A stretch of 64,000 nt of DNA from Atopsyche davidsoni (GCA_022113835.1 JAILWY010000009.1:1339501-1403500), one strand, 5' to 3'. Shown: positions 10,677-21,822, numbered from the stretch's first letter. A program made the numbers and translations. The notes: generated from the sequence alone by a model not told the origin.

Positions 10677-11336
10677 ATGCCGACCACCCGCTCCGGCGTA
10701 AATGTCGCCGCGAAGGACAGAGCTGGGTCCGATTCGGGAAGTATGTCGTCCCGAAACTCCAATCGGACAGCGGCAGATAATACGCTAAGACAGATGCGCC
10801 GCGAGATAGAGGAAGCACAGCGTGTAGCGCGTGAGATGGAGGCCCGGTATAGTGTTCTGGTAGCCAACACTGCCGCACAGACAGCCGCCAGAGAGAGGCT
10901 CGCCGAAAGTGCCGCCGCGACCGGACCGAGCGCCAGCCCCGCTACAGCCGCGCTGACGTCACCTGACAGACACACGGAGAGAATTCACTCGAACGACCCG
11001 CATTGTCAAACCGCGGCATGGGTTTCCCAGCAAGACAACCCTCTTGCTCGGATGATGTCCGCCGTCACTGATGCAATGCGGCAATTCTCTGACTCCCAAA
11101 ATCCGAGACAGGATACAGCGAGAGCGTATCCGGGAACGTCGCCTCTGCACCGTACAGCAGAAGAGCCGGCGATCGAGTTCCCTATGTCATCGCCACTGCA
11201 CCGGATAGCAGACAAGCCGGCGATGATGTATGTCCGATCGGACTCGGCGGCGAGAGTGTCGCCGCCGCCCCACCACATTCCTGCCTACCCCGACTCGAGG
11301 GGAATGAGGCAGATGGAGGCCTTCACGGCGAGGTAG
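10677..11336 (+). CDS. Gag-like N-terminal protein of the LTR element
   Basis: 219 aa starting MPTTRSG. Residues about 37-65 (QMRREIEEAQRVAREMEARY) look like a coiled coil, followed by Ala/Ser-rich linker and two copies of a short motif (TSPLHRTAEEPAIEFP / SSPLHRIADKPAMMY). This fits the head of an insect retrotransposon gag, but the capsid core and zinc knuckles are not present. The frame ends at TAG (11334-11336) and the same frame stays open for another 618 codons, so the stop is either a disabling mutation or a readthrough point. Probably made as a structural polyprotein fragment; no enzymatic function visible. Confidence 0.6.
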   Translation: MPTTRSGVNVAAKDRAGSDSGSMSSRNSNRTAADNTLRQMRREIEEAQRVAREMEARYSVLVANTAAQTAARERLAESAAATGPSASPATAALTSPDRHTERIHSNDPHCQTAAWVSQQDNPLARMMSAVTDAMRQFSDSQNPRQDTARAYPGTSPLHRTAEEPAIEFPMSSPLHRIADKPAMMYVRSDSAARVSPPPHHIPAYPDSRGMRQMEAFTAR

Positions 11337-13190
11337 TCCAGCATCAAGGTCGCAGGTAACCTGAACGACCCCGAGCGAGTCGATGATCGCCACAAGGATG
11401 GCCGACACGGTGGCCGACACGATGGCCGACAGGAGGGTGGCCGACAGGGTGGCCGACAGGAGGGTGGCCGACAGGGTGGCCGACAGGAGGATGGCCGACA
11501 GGACGGCCGCGGGGATCGCCGCCAGGATGGCCGCGATGTATGCCGCGAGGATGGCCGCAAGGATCGCCGCCAGGATGGCCGCGAGGATGGCCGCGGTTAC
11601 CGCCGCGATTACCGCCGCGATGGTGCGATGCACACCGGGAAGCCGCCGCATGGGCCCCTCCCAGCTGCGATGGCAGCTCGCGACGTCCCGCCGCCGACAG
11701 GACTGGCGGACCGGGACGCGCCCTCCATCGATGCCGCGCCTGCCAGGGAGCCGCCGAGTGCGCCTCCGATGGCCGCGATGGCAGCTCGCGACGTCCCGCC
11801 GCCGACAGGACTGGCGGAGTGGGACGCGCCCTCCATCGATGCCGCGCCTGCCAGGGAGCCGCCGAGTGCGCCTCCGCTGGCCGCGCTGGCAGCCCGCGAC
11901 GTCCCGCCGCCGACAGGACTGGCGGATCGGGACGCGCCCTTCGTCGATGCCGCGCCTGCCAGGGAGACGCCGATTGCGCCTCCGCTGGCCGCGCTGGCAG
12001 CTCGCGACGTCCCGCCGCCGACAGGACTGGCGGACCGGGACGCGCCCTTCGTCGATGCCGCGCCTGCCAGGGAGACGCCGATTGCGCCTCCGCTGGCCTC
12101 GCTCGCATCCCGCGACGTCCCGCCGCCGACAGGACTGGCGGACCGGGACGCGCCTTTCATCGATGCCGCGCCTGCCAGGGAGACGCCGATTGCGCCTCCG
12201 CTGGCCGCGCTCGCATCCCGCGACGTCCCGCCGCCGACAGGACTGGCGGAGCGGGACGCGCCTTTCATCGATGCCGCGCCTGCCAGGGAGACGCCGATTG
12301 CGCCTCCGCTGGCCGCGCTCGCATCCCGCGACGTCCCGCCGCCGACAGGACTGGCGGATCGGGACGCGCCCTTCGTCGATGCCGCGCCTGCCAGGGAGAC
12401 GCCGATTGCGCCTCCGCTGGCCGCGCTCGCATCCCACGACGTCCCGCCGCCGACAGGACTGGCGGACCGGGACGCGCCCTTCGTCGATGCCGCGCCTGCC
12501 AGGGAGACGCCGATTGCGCCTCCGCTGGCCGCGCTCGCATCCCGCGACGTCCCGCCGCCGACAGGACTGGCGGAGCGGGACGCGCCTTTCATCGATGCCG
12601 CGCCTGCCAGGGAGACGCCGATTGCGCCTCCGCTGGCCGCGCTCGCATCCCGCGACGTCCCGCCGCCGACAGGACTGGCGGATCGGGACGCGCCCTTCGT
12701 CGATGCCGCGCCTGCCAGGGAGACGCCGATTGCGCCTCCGCTGGCCGCGCTCGCATCCCACGACGTCCCGCCGCCGACAGGACTGGCGGACCGGGACGCG
12801 CCCTTCGTCGATGCCGCGCCTGCCAGGGAGCCGCCGAGTGCGCCTCCGCTGGCCGCGCTGGCAGCCCGCGATGTCCCTTCGCCGCTTAAACTTGCGGGTC
12901 AAGACGCGCCCACCAGGAAGCCGCCGCCCCGGCCGCCCGACGCTACTCGTCGCCGCCCCGGCCGCCCCAGCCGCTCGACGCTACTCGCCGCCGCCCCGAT
13001 GCCCTCGCCGCCGCCCAGGCCGCCCGACGCCATCGTCGCTCCACCGCCGTCTTCGTCGCCTCCGTCTACGCCAAGCCCGACGCTCGCCCGCACATCCGCC
13101 GACGCCGGAAAAACGGACAGCCGACGTGGATCAGGAGTATGGCAGAGCCCTACTGGGGGAGTGTACCGGACGTCAGCTAAGCGTTTTTGA
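11337..13190 (+). CDS. In-frame continuation after amber stop: GRQ-rich and 36-aa repeat protein
   Basis: Continues the gag frame without interruption to 13190, ending a few codons inside the right LTR. First about 95 codons are Gly/Arg/Gln/Asp-rich (repeats of GGRQ and DGRRDRRQDG), like RGG-type nucleic-acid binders. Then come 11 copies of a 36-residue unit (RDVPPPTGLADRDAP...), rich in Pro/Ala/Asp, and a Pro-rich tail. No ATG precedes the repeats closely except at 11628. Whether it is translated by readthrough, from an internal start, or not at all cannot be told. The same DNA is open in several other frames on both strands, which weakens any coding claim. Confidence 0.4.
   Translation, partial: SSIKVAGNLNDPERVDDRHKDGRHGGRHDGRQEGGRQGGRQEGGRQGGRQEDGRQDGRGDRRQDGRDVCREDGRKDRRQDGREDGRGYRRDYRRDGAMHTGKPPHGPLPAAMAARDVPPPTGLADRDAPSIDAAPAREPPSAPPMAAMAARDVPPPTGLAEWDAPSIDAAPAREPPSAPPLAALAARDVPPPTGLADRDAPFVDAAPARETPIAPPLAALAARDVPPPTGLADRDAPFVDAAPARETPIAPPLASLASRDVPPPTGLADRDAPFIDAAPARETPIAPPLAALASRDVPPPTGLAERDAPFIDAAPARETPIAPPLAALASRDVPPPTGLADRDAPFVDAAPARETPIAPPLAALASHDVPPPTGLADRDAPFVDAAPARETPIAPPLAALASRDVPPPTGLAERDAPFIDAAPARETPIAPPLAALASRDVPPPTGLADRDAPFVDAAPARETPIAPPLAALASHDVPPPTGLADRDAPFVDAAPAREPPSAPPLAALAARDVPSPLKLAGQDAPTRKPPPRPPDATRRRPGRPSRSTLLAAAPMPSPPPRPPDAIVAPPPSSSPPSTPSPTLARTSADAGKTDSRRGSGVWQSPTGGVYRTSAKRF
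11395..11625 (+). repeat. Short GC-rich tandem repeats (GGTGGCCGACAGG)
   Basis: A 12-15 bp unit, GGTGGCCGACAGG with GAG insertions, repeats irregularly and grades into GCCGCGAGGATGGCC units. Encodes the Gly/Arg/Gln tract of the gag frame. Confidence 0.7.
11681..12868 (+). repeat. 11 x 108-bp tandem array with 324-bp higher-order unit
   Basis: The phrase CGACGTCCCGCCGCCGACAG recurs at 11681, 11789, 11897, 12005, 12113, 12221, 12329, 12437, 12545, 12653 and 12761, spacing exactly 108, with a decayed twelfth start at 12869. Variant bases (GGACC/GGAGC/GGATC; TTCATCG/TTCGTCG; TCCCGCG/TCCCACG) show that units 6-7-8 and 9-10-11 are the same trimer, so the latest amplification step copied 324 bp. 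A period divisible by three and lack of stops leaves several frames open. Confidence 0.95.
13154..13161 (+). promoter_or_regulatory. Polypurine tract of the LTR element
   Basis: TGGGGGAG immediately precedes the 3' LTR, the expected place for plus-strand priming. Short but mostly purine. Confidence 0.5.
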
Positions 13191-13423
13191 CGCTGGCCTC
13201 ACGACGGTGGACGACTGCCTTTTTTATGTTCCCACCGGCACGTTGGCAGCATTGTGGCTAACTTCATGAACCATATTGTTACTATCTTCATGTGCAATAA
13301 AATGACAGTTGGAGTTAGAGAATACGAATACAAAACGATGGCGGTTTAAATTAACCTCTCCCTTCCCGGCATACATCCAAATCCCCCTCAACTACAGTCC
13401 TTGTGCCAGAAAAGTCTGGTACA
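13162..13423 (+). repeat. 3' LTR
   Basis: 262 bp, matches the 5' LTR without a difference I can find. Followed by CTACA, the duplicated target site. Confidence 0.9.
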
Positions 13424-13689
13424 CTACAAATAAGCTTTTATTTACTCGAGTGATTTTATAATGTTACAGCTGATAATTCAATTAGTAATTGCACACGACT
13501 GTAATAGAAATCATTGTTGTGTGTCAATATTAACAATACATTTTCAAAAGTGTCTATTTTGATGATACAAATCAGTTGTAACAAAATTTTCTAATTCATA
13601 ATAACCGACATCAACAATGCAAATAAAACAACAAAAAAAAAAACTTAAATTAATAATAAAACCCGTAAAGCCAAGATGCGCCCTACTAA

Positions 13690-14050
13690 CACAAATTAAA
13701 AACTACGAGCGCGCGCTCTGCTCGGTGCACATCTCATTACCCAACAACGGCGGGGATTTAATAAAAGAGGCTGCACAAAAAGCACAAGTGGGGGATGTGA
13801 AGCCGAAGGAGGATCGGGGACTCGCGGTGAGTAGTTCCCAGCGCGACGGCAGGTAATCCGCGAGCGAGATAGTTCCGCGGGAACAGAGTGGCTATTAAAA
13901 AGTACTTTGTCCGCCCTTAACGGGGCGCCCCGGAAGTGAGCGCAAGCCGGATGCAGATTCTGCCGGGCGGAACATGCAAAGTAAGCCGGAAATACTTCTG
14001 AAATTGTGTCGGATCGCGCAAATCGATCCGATGATGATTTCATAGTTTCT
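13690..14050. other. GC-rich island
   Basis: Contains GAGCGCGCGCTCTGCTCGG (a near-palindrome), GGCGCCCCGGAAGTGAGC and CGCGCAAATCGATCCG. Plus and minus frames are short and unlike known proteins. Texture matches the other islands; candidate regulatory block. Confidence 0.4.
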
Positions 14051-15949
14051 CGGGTGTTAAGAAACTGTTCTCCCTTACTTGGGGGAGCGACTTCGCCAAT
14101 TTTGGTTGCATGTCGTTTCCGGATACACTAATCCTATGATTAAAATTAAATGAAATGCTTTGTTTGAGACACTGGGCCACTGTAATATATAAAATATATA
14201 AAAGCCGCTTAGTTACGAGTATATTTAGGTTAAGATTTCTATGGTGAGCGTATCTGAATAAGACGGTAAAAGTTTATTTAGTTCAAGCAAATTATTGGAC
14301 GTATACGTTCTGCTTTCAACCCTCAGACATTTATCACAAAATTAGACCGTCCGTGATAAACAGCAAATATATATTAATTTAGAAATAACGACGTATAAAA
14401 TATACGCTGAAATTGTCTATTAATTACAATGAACCAAGTTTATTAACATAAAATAATTTATAGAACGTTAAAACTACTGAAAATATATTTGAAATGAATT
14501 AGTGTATCATTAAAATATTGGTTTATTTTGTTGGGTAGGAGATGGTGAATATTTTTGTTTGTTAGTATTTTCACCTTTCAACGGCTTCTTTAGACTAGTT
14601 ACAGGAAGATCTTCAATGGATTAGTGGCTTAATAGTTAACACCATTGAGTCACTAATAGCGTCGTACATGAACCCCAAAGTACATTACCAATAAACGCTA
14701 GTTGTTAAAATCTTCAAACAATAGGTAGTTTATTTTATTGATTTTATTTAAGCTTGTTAGTACACGTAAGCCCTTGGAAGACGGAAGCGCTCACAAACAA
14801 AAATGAATTTAGCTTTTCGTTTTTTTTTTGTTAGAATCAAATTGTGGACACCTGTCATCCGTGAGACGAAGGATGTCCGCTACAGGAACTCATTTATATG
14901 GTTCTTTCCGTAGCACCTTTCCTTCGAAGGATGTTTCATACGCGACGTTTTTTTATATGGCCAAGCTGTTCGGGTATTTGCAGTCGAAAGGTGCTTGACA
15001 CGGTCGGGATCGAATTTCCTTCAGCAGGAAACTCGGATAATCTGCTCCAGCAAGTATGTCCGGATGCAAGAACATACATCCGCCAGCTGTGGCAGAACCC
15101 ATCAAATGGCAATTTTTCATGTTGAAATTCAATCATTACCTTGTACACGCTGTATATTTATATATCTTTTTTATATACCAAAGTACATAATAATCGATTA
15201 CTCGAATTAACTTACACGAAGACGACCGCTAGTTGTAGTTTAGAAAATAGATTTATTTTATTTTTACGATCGTTTTTAAATTAAAATTTTTAAAAATTTA
15301 TATTGATTTTACTAAGCATAAAAAAACATTGCACAATAAAATTAATAATCCATTTTTATGTTTATATTTTTTAAATAAGTTTGGTAATAAAAATAAGCGA
15401 GGTATATAAGGAAATATTCCATTAAACTCTTATTTTGCTCATTTTTATAAAATATTAGTACATGTAGTACACTTTGAACCTAAGTATGCAGTTTTTATTA
15501 TACATTACTTTGTGCTAGTTTTTATGTACACGAAAGTTTGATAAAAAAAGACGACCTACAGTTAAATTTACAAACCAACATGATTATTACGTTATTATTT
15601 ATTTAAAATATAGTGAAATGCTAGAGCCCGAGTTTTGAAAGACCGATTCAATTGAAAGTGATAACGAAGCTGTAAAAGACTTCACATGAATTTAATACAA
15701 TACATCTTTGATAACCATTCTATTAAAAATATTTCATCAATAACTTAATATTTTATTTAATCCATGTAACATACTCCACTGAAGTCTTATCAATATAGAA
15801 ATATAAAATGAGTACTAACAAAATATAGCGCATACAGTAACCTACATACAAATGTTTAAAAAACAGTACTTAAACATATGATGCGATTGTTTGCTAAGCT
15901 GATAGCAAATAAGTTTTAAAAATATCACCACTGCGTTATGGGCGAGTCG
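14051..15949. other. AT-rich intergenic stretch
   Basis: Nothing coding supported. 14850-15120 is modestly richer in GC (CACCTTTCCTTCGAAGGATG, CGCCAGCTGTGGCAG) with short frames on both strands but no recognisable domain. Confidence 0.3.
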
Positions 15950-16720
15950 TGCTCTTCTCCAGGTCGAGGACGTGCTGCACCAAGGCACACAGTGCGACTT
16001 GTCAATATTTAACATCCACAGATAAAGCGCGCACACCTCTGCATGGAGGCCGGAGCGCACTGCACGCAGCAACAAACTGTTACTAGTACTTTATCGAAAA
16101 AAATATCATGGGGCAATTTGTTGTTGCGATTTGTCGTTCGGTTGTGTTGCTATGGGTGTAGTGCGCCTAATGAAACGCGCCGTTTGTCCTCACGCAGTCG
16201 AGCGCGGCGAATCTCGTTCTTGCATTCAAGAAAGTACTTGCGACTGCTCGGAACAGCTTCTAATGAAATAAAACTATGTATTGTTTGAGGCTATAAAAAA
16301 GGCTACCGTAGCTGTGATCGTTTTGTATTATTAAGAGCACTGTCTGTTCAAAACGTGGTTGTGAACTCCCTATTAGAAACGAGGCATAGAACTATAAAAA
16401 ATAATTAACGTTTGCCATTTCGGAGAGTGTGTTTGTGGACGATACGTCGGTGAATCTTGTGTTTTCAGTTTTTCAATATTTTCTTGGTACAAAAAAAACA
16501 GGTTTTATTGCGATGAGACCCTAAGCCAGCTACCGCCGTGGAAGGGTGTCGGTACTGAGACTACAAGTGCTATATTATTGCGGGCACTTTTATTGCTTGT
16601 TGGAGCACCTTGTTCTCCAGAGTGCTCTCTAGCCGGTCGTTGCTACATTCAGACCCGGACCGACCCGCCGGGGAACTGGAAAAACCCCCGGGCTGTCTCT
16701 AGTGTATGGGACCCTAGATA
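15950..16720. other. Two GC-rich blocks with promoter-like words
   Basis: Blocks at about 15950-16280 and 16500-16720 are GC-rich; between them GAGGCTATAAAAAAGGCTACC (around 16288) carries a TATA-like word and TGTGTTTTCAG (16459-16469) a possible acceptor. GAGACCCTAAGCCAGCTACC follows. I cannot connect these into a gene. Could be the 5' region of a non-coding transcript or an old element. Confidence 0.25.
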
Positions 16721-16854
16721 TTGAGAAACTTATTTAGTTGCACCTGAACTTTTATGCACTGTATAACAAAAGCAGAAAAGTGTTATTATATTCCCTTTAG
16801 TTTAATAAATTATAAACGTAATCAGTTTTATCATAAGACAATCTCTCACGACAC

Positions 16855-17000
16855 CCTAAAATGGCGTACGCTGGACGTGTTTAATAAGCGGGAGGTCCGC
16901 AATACCTTCAGGAGGATAAATCCTCGGAGCTGCAGGAGGTGCAGATTAACGACCACCGCACCGCATGATGCATCGCTGTGCTGCAGAGGACTAACCAGAA
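16855..17000 (+). pseudogene. Possible CR1/L2-type reverse transcriptase remnant
   Basis: The frame reading REVRNTFRRINPR resembles the N-terminal RT-domain motif of CR1/L2-like LINEs (V-R-x-x-F-x-x-x-N-P-x-K-A-A-G-x-D). After a presumed two-base loss the next bases (AGCTGCAGGAGG) would give the expected A-A-G. Only about 30 residues are recognisable, so this is a weak call. Confidence 0.3.
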
Positions 17001-17819
17001 CGCTCGGAGACGGCGGGACTACATTTTTATCACAAGACAACGAGAGATAAGCTTGATGTTGAATTTTATGATTTCGATCTGAGAAAACGTTGTTGGCGGT
17101 TGTTCGTATTTCTGTCTATATTTCGGGAGTAAATATCATAAAACATCAGAATTTGGTGTGAGTACTCGTTTTTATTTTACAGCTGGAATATTACGGGTGA
17201 AGATATTTTTTTCCTCCAAATGCTTTATACAGACACATGAGAAATATCCAATTTATATTTTTATACGTTCAAGCCTCAAGATCTAATTCATAAAATGAGC
17301 ATACTTACATTTAGCGGTCTATTACCTTCTGGTCTGTCACCGCAGTTGTCTGGTGTTTGTTGATAGCTTTAAATATAAAGTAAATCAAGTGTTTCCCTAT
17401 TGACTTAAAGTAGAACAAAGGTTAATCAATTCAATAATTCGCGATTGAACTTTCTTATGCTATATTTTAAAAAAACAATTTAGCAAATAAAAATTATTGG
17501 TAAAAAAAAAACAGCTTTGTATTTATGATAATTATGATAATAGTAAGTTATGATAACTTTCTCTGAATATTTCACACATATTACAGCTACAAATTTTCGA
17601 GGCTTACGATGAGTCGAGATTTCAATTAAGTCCTGAAGAATTGTATAGATAAAAATATATATTGTAAAGGCGTATTGGTCTGTAGATTTGATTAAAAAAA
17701 TATCTCGACATTGTTTAATAGGGACATACTTAGAACGGCTAAGGAGTTCTCTAAACATCAATTAGTCATTAGGACAGAACGAGACTAAGAAAAGTAAAAA
17801 TAAAAAATACAGTTGGAGA

Positions 17820-18030
17820 TTTTTTGCAGCAAAAAGTTTCCGTTTCGGCTGACGAGGGCAGCGCAGTGTAACCGATCTTTAAACTGCATGCCCAGCTCGA
17901 TCTCAACAAAAGTGCAGAGCTACTCAGATGCTGGATCTCCCAGAATGGATGTAATTTATAATAATGTAGCCATTTGTATAACGGTCGCGTCGGCGGCGGC
18001 GAGCGCATTTAGGACGCGACTTCACAGAAA
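17820..18030. other. GC-rich island
   Basis: TTTCGGCTGACGAGGGCAGC through GCGTCGGCGGCGGCGAGCGC. No exon evidence. Last of the island series before the housekeeping genes. Confidence 0.35.
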
Positions 18031-20475
18031 AATGTGAAAGTTTCTTACCAAGTCAAAAAGTTAAACCAAAGAACCAATTCTCGACTTAGTCGTTATTACT
18101 TCGAAAGGCAACCGGTCTCAACCAGAGGCGAAAAAATCAATTATATTTTGGAAACGATTTGTACCTATTTACATCTGCACGCGCTGTCAATGTTTACCCA
18201 CGTGTAAATATATTATTTCATTATTTACCTGGGAGTAACATGAAAAAATGTATACCTATATTAAATTATAAAAAGGTATAACAATCTTCTAACCTAAACG
18301 GAAAGCTAATACCTACTACATATTAACTATAAGAGCGAACTGTTAATGTTGATATAAGTATTTTGTATTATACCAATATCATTTCAACTATATTTAATTC
18401 AATAAAACTCGATTGTAATTGATTCAAATGAAAAATTTAGTATTGATCAAACCGGTCGATTAAAAAAATATACGAGTAAATATCATTTAAAAAATTCTAC
18501 TACTATTTTTTATTGCAAATGTGATGTAATAATACATAATCAATTCAGATAAAAATAACAACAAATATTAAATTAAAAACAAGAAGTATATATTATGTAA
18601 AAAATAAAAAGAACACAAATAATTTGACATCGGTAAAAATACATAAGAATCATTTGGAAAATAAGTGAAATAGGCAAATAAACAGTTCAGGCCTCGAAAT
18701 AATAAATAAAAGGTAAGAATTAAATTTATTCGTAAGAACATAATAAATAAAACACACAGATAACAAATAAGCTGATTGAATAATTTCTGTGATCAAAAAA
18801 CTATCATGTTTGTGACTGCTAAAATTGTCATAAAATAAAAGTACCGAAGTTTAATTAATAAAAAAAATAGTTGGAAATTTTCAGCTAAAGCGAGCATGGT
18901 CGTAATTAAATTAAGTGCGAGTGACATCATTTTTCATAATTGGCAACCTTCGTGAGCCAAAATTCTTTGACATTTTAGAAGCTTTCAAAGATGATAATGA
19001 CATTTGCTCAAAAGAAAGCAATAATATAATTCAATTACCCCGTTTTGTATTCAGGAAGACATGACATTGAACATAGATACAGCTGGTACTGTTGTACAGT
19101 GCTGTTAAGTCATAAAATAATGCAGGTATATAAACAAATGGAAAATACGCAGTCACTTTACGTAATTTATATACAATGCATTGGAGTTATAACATATTGT
19201 ATTGAGGCCAAGATTTGATAATGAATGCAATAAAACGTAATACTACCAGATGATTGCAAAGACTTTCACCGCACATTTCTCAAAATTAAAATAACTGATA
19301 AGTCTTCTTCAATAAGGCTCTTCTGTTTTAAGGGTTGTCATAAAATTGGAAGAGAATAGAGTCGAGTTAAATTAATCGATCGACACATTTATAACAATAT
19401 CGGCAACTAAATGGGATAAATGAATTGCATAAACGCTAATGTATCTAAGGTCATATTGTTGAAGCATTACCTTTTAATATAGACAATGATCCAAAAGAAT
19501 ATCAAAGCACAGACACACGACAGGCACCTACGCGAGCACAACACTTTTTGCCATGACAGTCAGGCATGCAACTGAATAAAATCGCAGTGACAAGGTTCCA
19601 ACTTGGAGGCGTTGAACTAAATGATTTTTTTATTGATTTAAGGCGGCTCAACATTCGCGTACGTGCATAGACAATAAGTAAAATTATTTAGGTAAAATAT
19701 ATTAGTTTAACACATAAATCGTAAAAATAAGCTCAATTTATACATATTTCAAATAATATTATCAAAAAAATATATATTTTACATAAAACATTTAATTGAA
19801 TATACTTTTTTCACTATATACAAGTTTTCATTTATTTTTCTTTGTGCTTATTGCTAAAATAAAACTCTTGACCGTATTAATTTTCAATTATTCAAGTAAA
19901 AAATAAAATTGTGTAAATTATAAACATTATTCAGACAGTATGTTTGTTTTTGGCCTTCACTTATTTGTTAGATCTTTTCGGCTAACAGATAAAACGTTTT
20001 TTTTAATGTAAATATATTTGAAGCAATTTCAATTTAATCGTAAGTCAATTCGTACAATCCTCTTTTGGTCATTGGTACAATATTTCAGGTCGTGCAGTAA
20101 TTTGCATCTAGTATTAAAAATTCAAGCTTTCTCATTTACATAAACATGTGAACTGTTAAAATAAATTACTTTCTGTCTCAAAACCATTCAATTTAAGCAA
20201 ACAATTACCTAAACAAGTTATCATCAGTAAATTTTCTTGACAATCATATTAATTCACTTCCTCGGTTTTTAAGAGGATTGTAATGGTCTAAATAAAAAAT
20301 ACACATACACATACGCATACTTTATTATAAATTAATTAAAAAAGAAACAATATGTTTTAAGCAATTATCACAGCCAATTATAAAATAGTAACTAGTTATA
20401 ATGCATTACATTGTAAAAAGCAATAGCGATTTCAAATTGCCAAACTTCAATTATTTAGAGAAATCATGCACCAAA
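18031..20475. other. AT-rich intergenic stretch
   Basis: No gene, repeat partner or conserved-looking block found. Confidence 0.4.
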
Positions 20476-20481
20476 TTTATT
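20476..20481 (-). terminator. Candidate poly(A) signal for BORCS8 homologue
   Basis: Reads AATAAA on the minus strand about 300 bases after the stop codon; the first such hexamer I find downstream of the gene. Confidence 0.4.
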
Positions 20482-20782
20482 CTGAAATAAAAATTGTCTT
20501 TATAATTTAATATAATCCATAGCACATAAATTAAGTTACTTTTTAATTCCTGCTTAGTAACATTATTTCATAATGTTAATGGAGAATATATCAATACTAA
20601 TGGAAAACAACGTTTTCTATAGTTTACTAACAAACTTAATCAGGAAGGTAACTGATTAAATAAAATCATATTTCAATGACAAAGGTGTCCAAAAAACTAT
20701 TATTGGATTCGCTATGCTAAACATTCTTCATCTTAACATTTTTATGATAGTATTTACATATAAAAGTTAGACAACAAGAGGA

Positions 20783-21822
20783 CTAATGCAGGGTTGTGTG
20801 AGATCTCTGTAGCTCTGCCGTGTTTCCATGAGAACTCCTTGCATGAGCCATCATATTTTCCACTCTGCTTGTAGTTTCTCTTACAACCCCAGATAGATCT
20901 GGTAAATCAGGAAGATCCAAGGTAATGTGAGCTGACAATCTCTTATATACAGAACTTGTATCTTTTTTAGATTTTCTCGCTTCTTCATACTTTAACTGTT
21001 GTTTAAGGAATATTGCATTTTTCAGCATCTCCTGTATATTTGCAAAACTTTTTGCTGCTCCATCCATTGATTTAACTGCGCTATAATAAAAAATATGTGA
21101 ATTAATAACTTTTATTGCTAACTCATCTCTGTAAACGCTAGTAAGAATACTGTATGTAGTGGATTGGTATTTAAATGCAAATTAAATATGTATACTAGAG
21201 TAGGAACAATCAAATATGAATGCTGCACATACTTTAATGTGATTTCTAACACACTTTTGTATTGACAATAAATGTGTATTCAGTATATAATTTCTATAAA
21301 ATAATGTCACTCTATATTTGATATTACTCATATGTCATTGAATTTTTTAAACAAATAATTTTGAAATACAATCATTATCAAATATAATAATTGTTAGTGA
21401 TGAACAGATTAAATATACCCGTAACACAAATGAAAGAGGCATTTGTCACAATGTTGTTATACGATAAATAATGGTTACCTCACAGCATATTCAACATCAT
21501 AACACCGTCCTTGGAGCTCATGGTGTAGTTTAGTTACCTCAACTCTTCGTTCAATCATTGGAGGTAAAGCTTTACGAACGTGTTCTTGCAATCTATAGAA
21601 TGCTAATGACGGTTCATTCGCGACTATATGCATATTTTCTGATATCCGTTCGGTGGCTAAAAATTAATTTTAAGGCATAAGTGATGATCAAACTTAACTT
21701 GAATATAATTATGTTTATTTAATTTTTATAAATGCAAGTACAATTAATCAGTTAATTGATTGTTGTTTACCTTTCTTTACTTTCGGTTCTAGGTCAGGAT
21801 CTCCCGTGTAAACTGCTGACAT
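20783..21822 (-). CDS. BORCS8: BORC complex subunit 8 homologue
   Basis: Three exons: 21822-21771, 21656-21479 and 21080-20783, all with GT-AG introns, giving 175 aa from MSAVYTGDP. Residues about 18-100 match BORCS8 (MEF2BNB): the segment VANEPSLAFYRLQEHVRKALP, then DVEYAVSAVKSM and the helix NIQEMLKNAIFLKQQL. BORCS8 is a small helical subunit of BORC, which sits on the lysosome surface and recruits Arl8 and kinesin to move lysosomes outward. The C-terminal 60-70 residues (KRLSAHITLDLPDLPDLSGVV...) are longer than in the human protein and may be insect-specific. The gene is divergent from the dehydrogenase at 22995, start codons about 1.2 kb apart. Identity is strong; interaction partners are inferred from the family. 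Confidence 0.9.

Larger units (their letters stand above)
10237..13423 (+). mobile_element. Complete non-autonomous LTR retrotransposon
   Basis: Two 262-bp LTRs (10237-10498, 13162-13423), identical as far as I can compare by eye, begin TGTACC and end GGTACA. They are flanked by the 5-bp target duplication CTACA (10232-10236 and 13424-13428). A primer-binding site follows the left LTR and a short purine tract precedes the right one. The 2.66-kb interior encodes a gag-like N-terminal frame followed by a proline/alanine-rich 108-bp tandem array. There is no protease, reverse transcriptase, RNase H or integrase, so movement must depend on another element. Identical LTRs imply a very recent insertion. 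A BEL/Pao relationship is my guess from gag start, 5-bp duplication and primer type; gypsy-type is possible. Confidence 0.9.

Noticed and set aside
11681..12868. CRISPR-like array
   Set aside because: There are no unique spacers: the entire 108 bp repeats, inside a eukaryotic LTR element.
11187..12902. 571-codon minus-strand ORF and other long frames (11383-13269, 11540-12889, 11609-12592, 11344-12108)
   Set aside because: All arise from one 108-bp repeat whose length is a multiple of three; none has a domain, and the plus frame continuous with the gag-like head is the only one with positional support.
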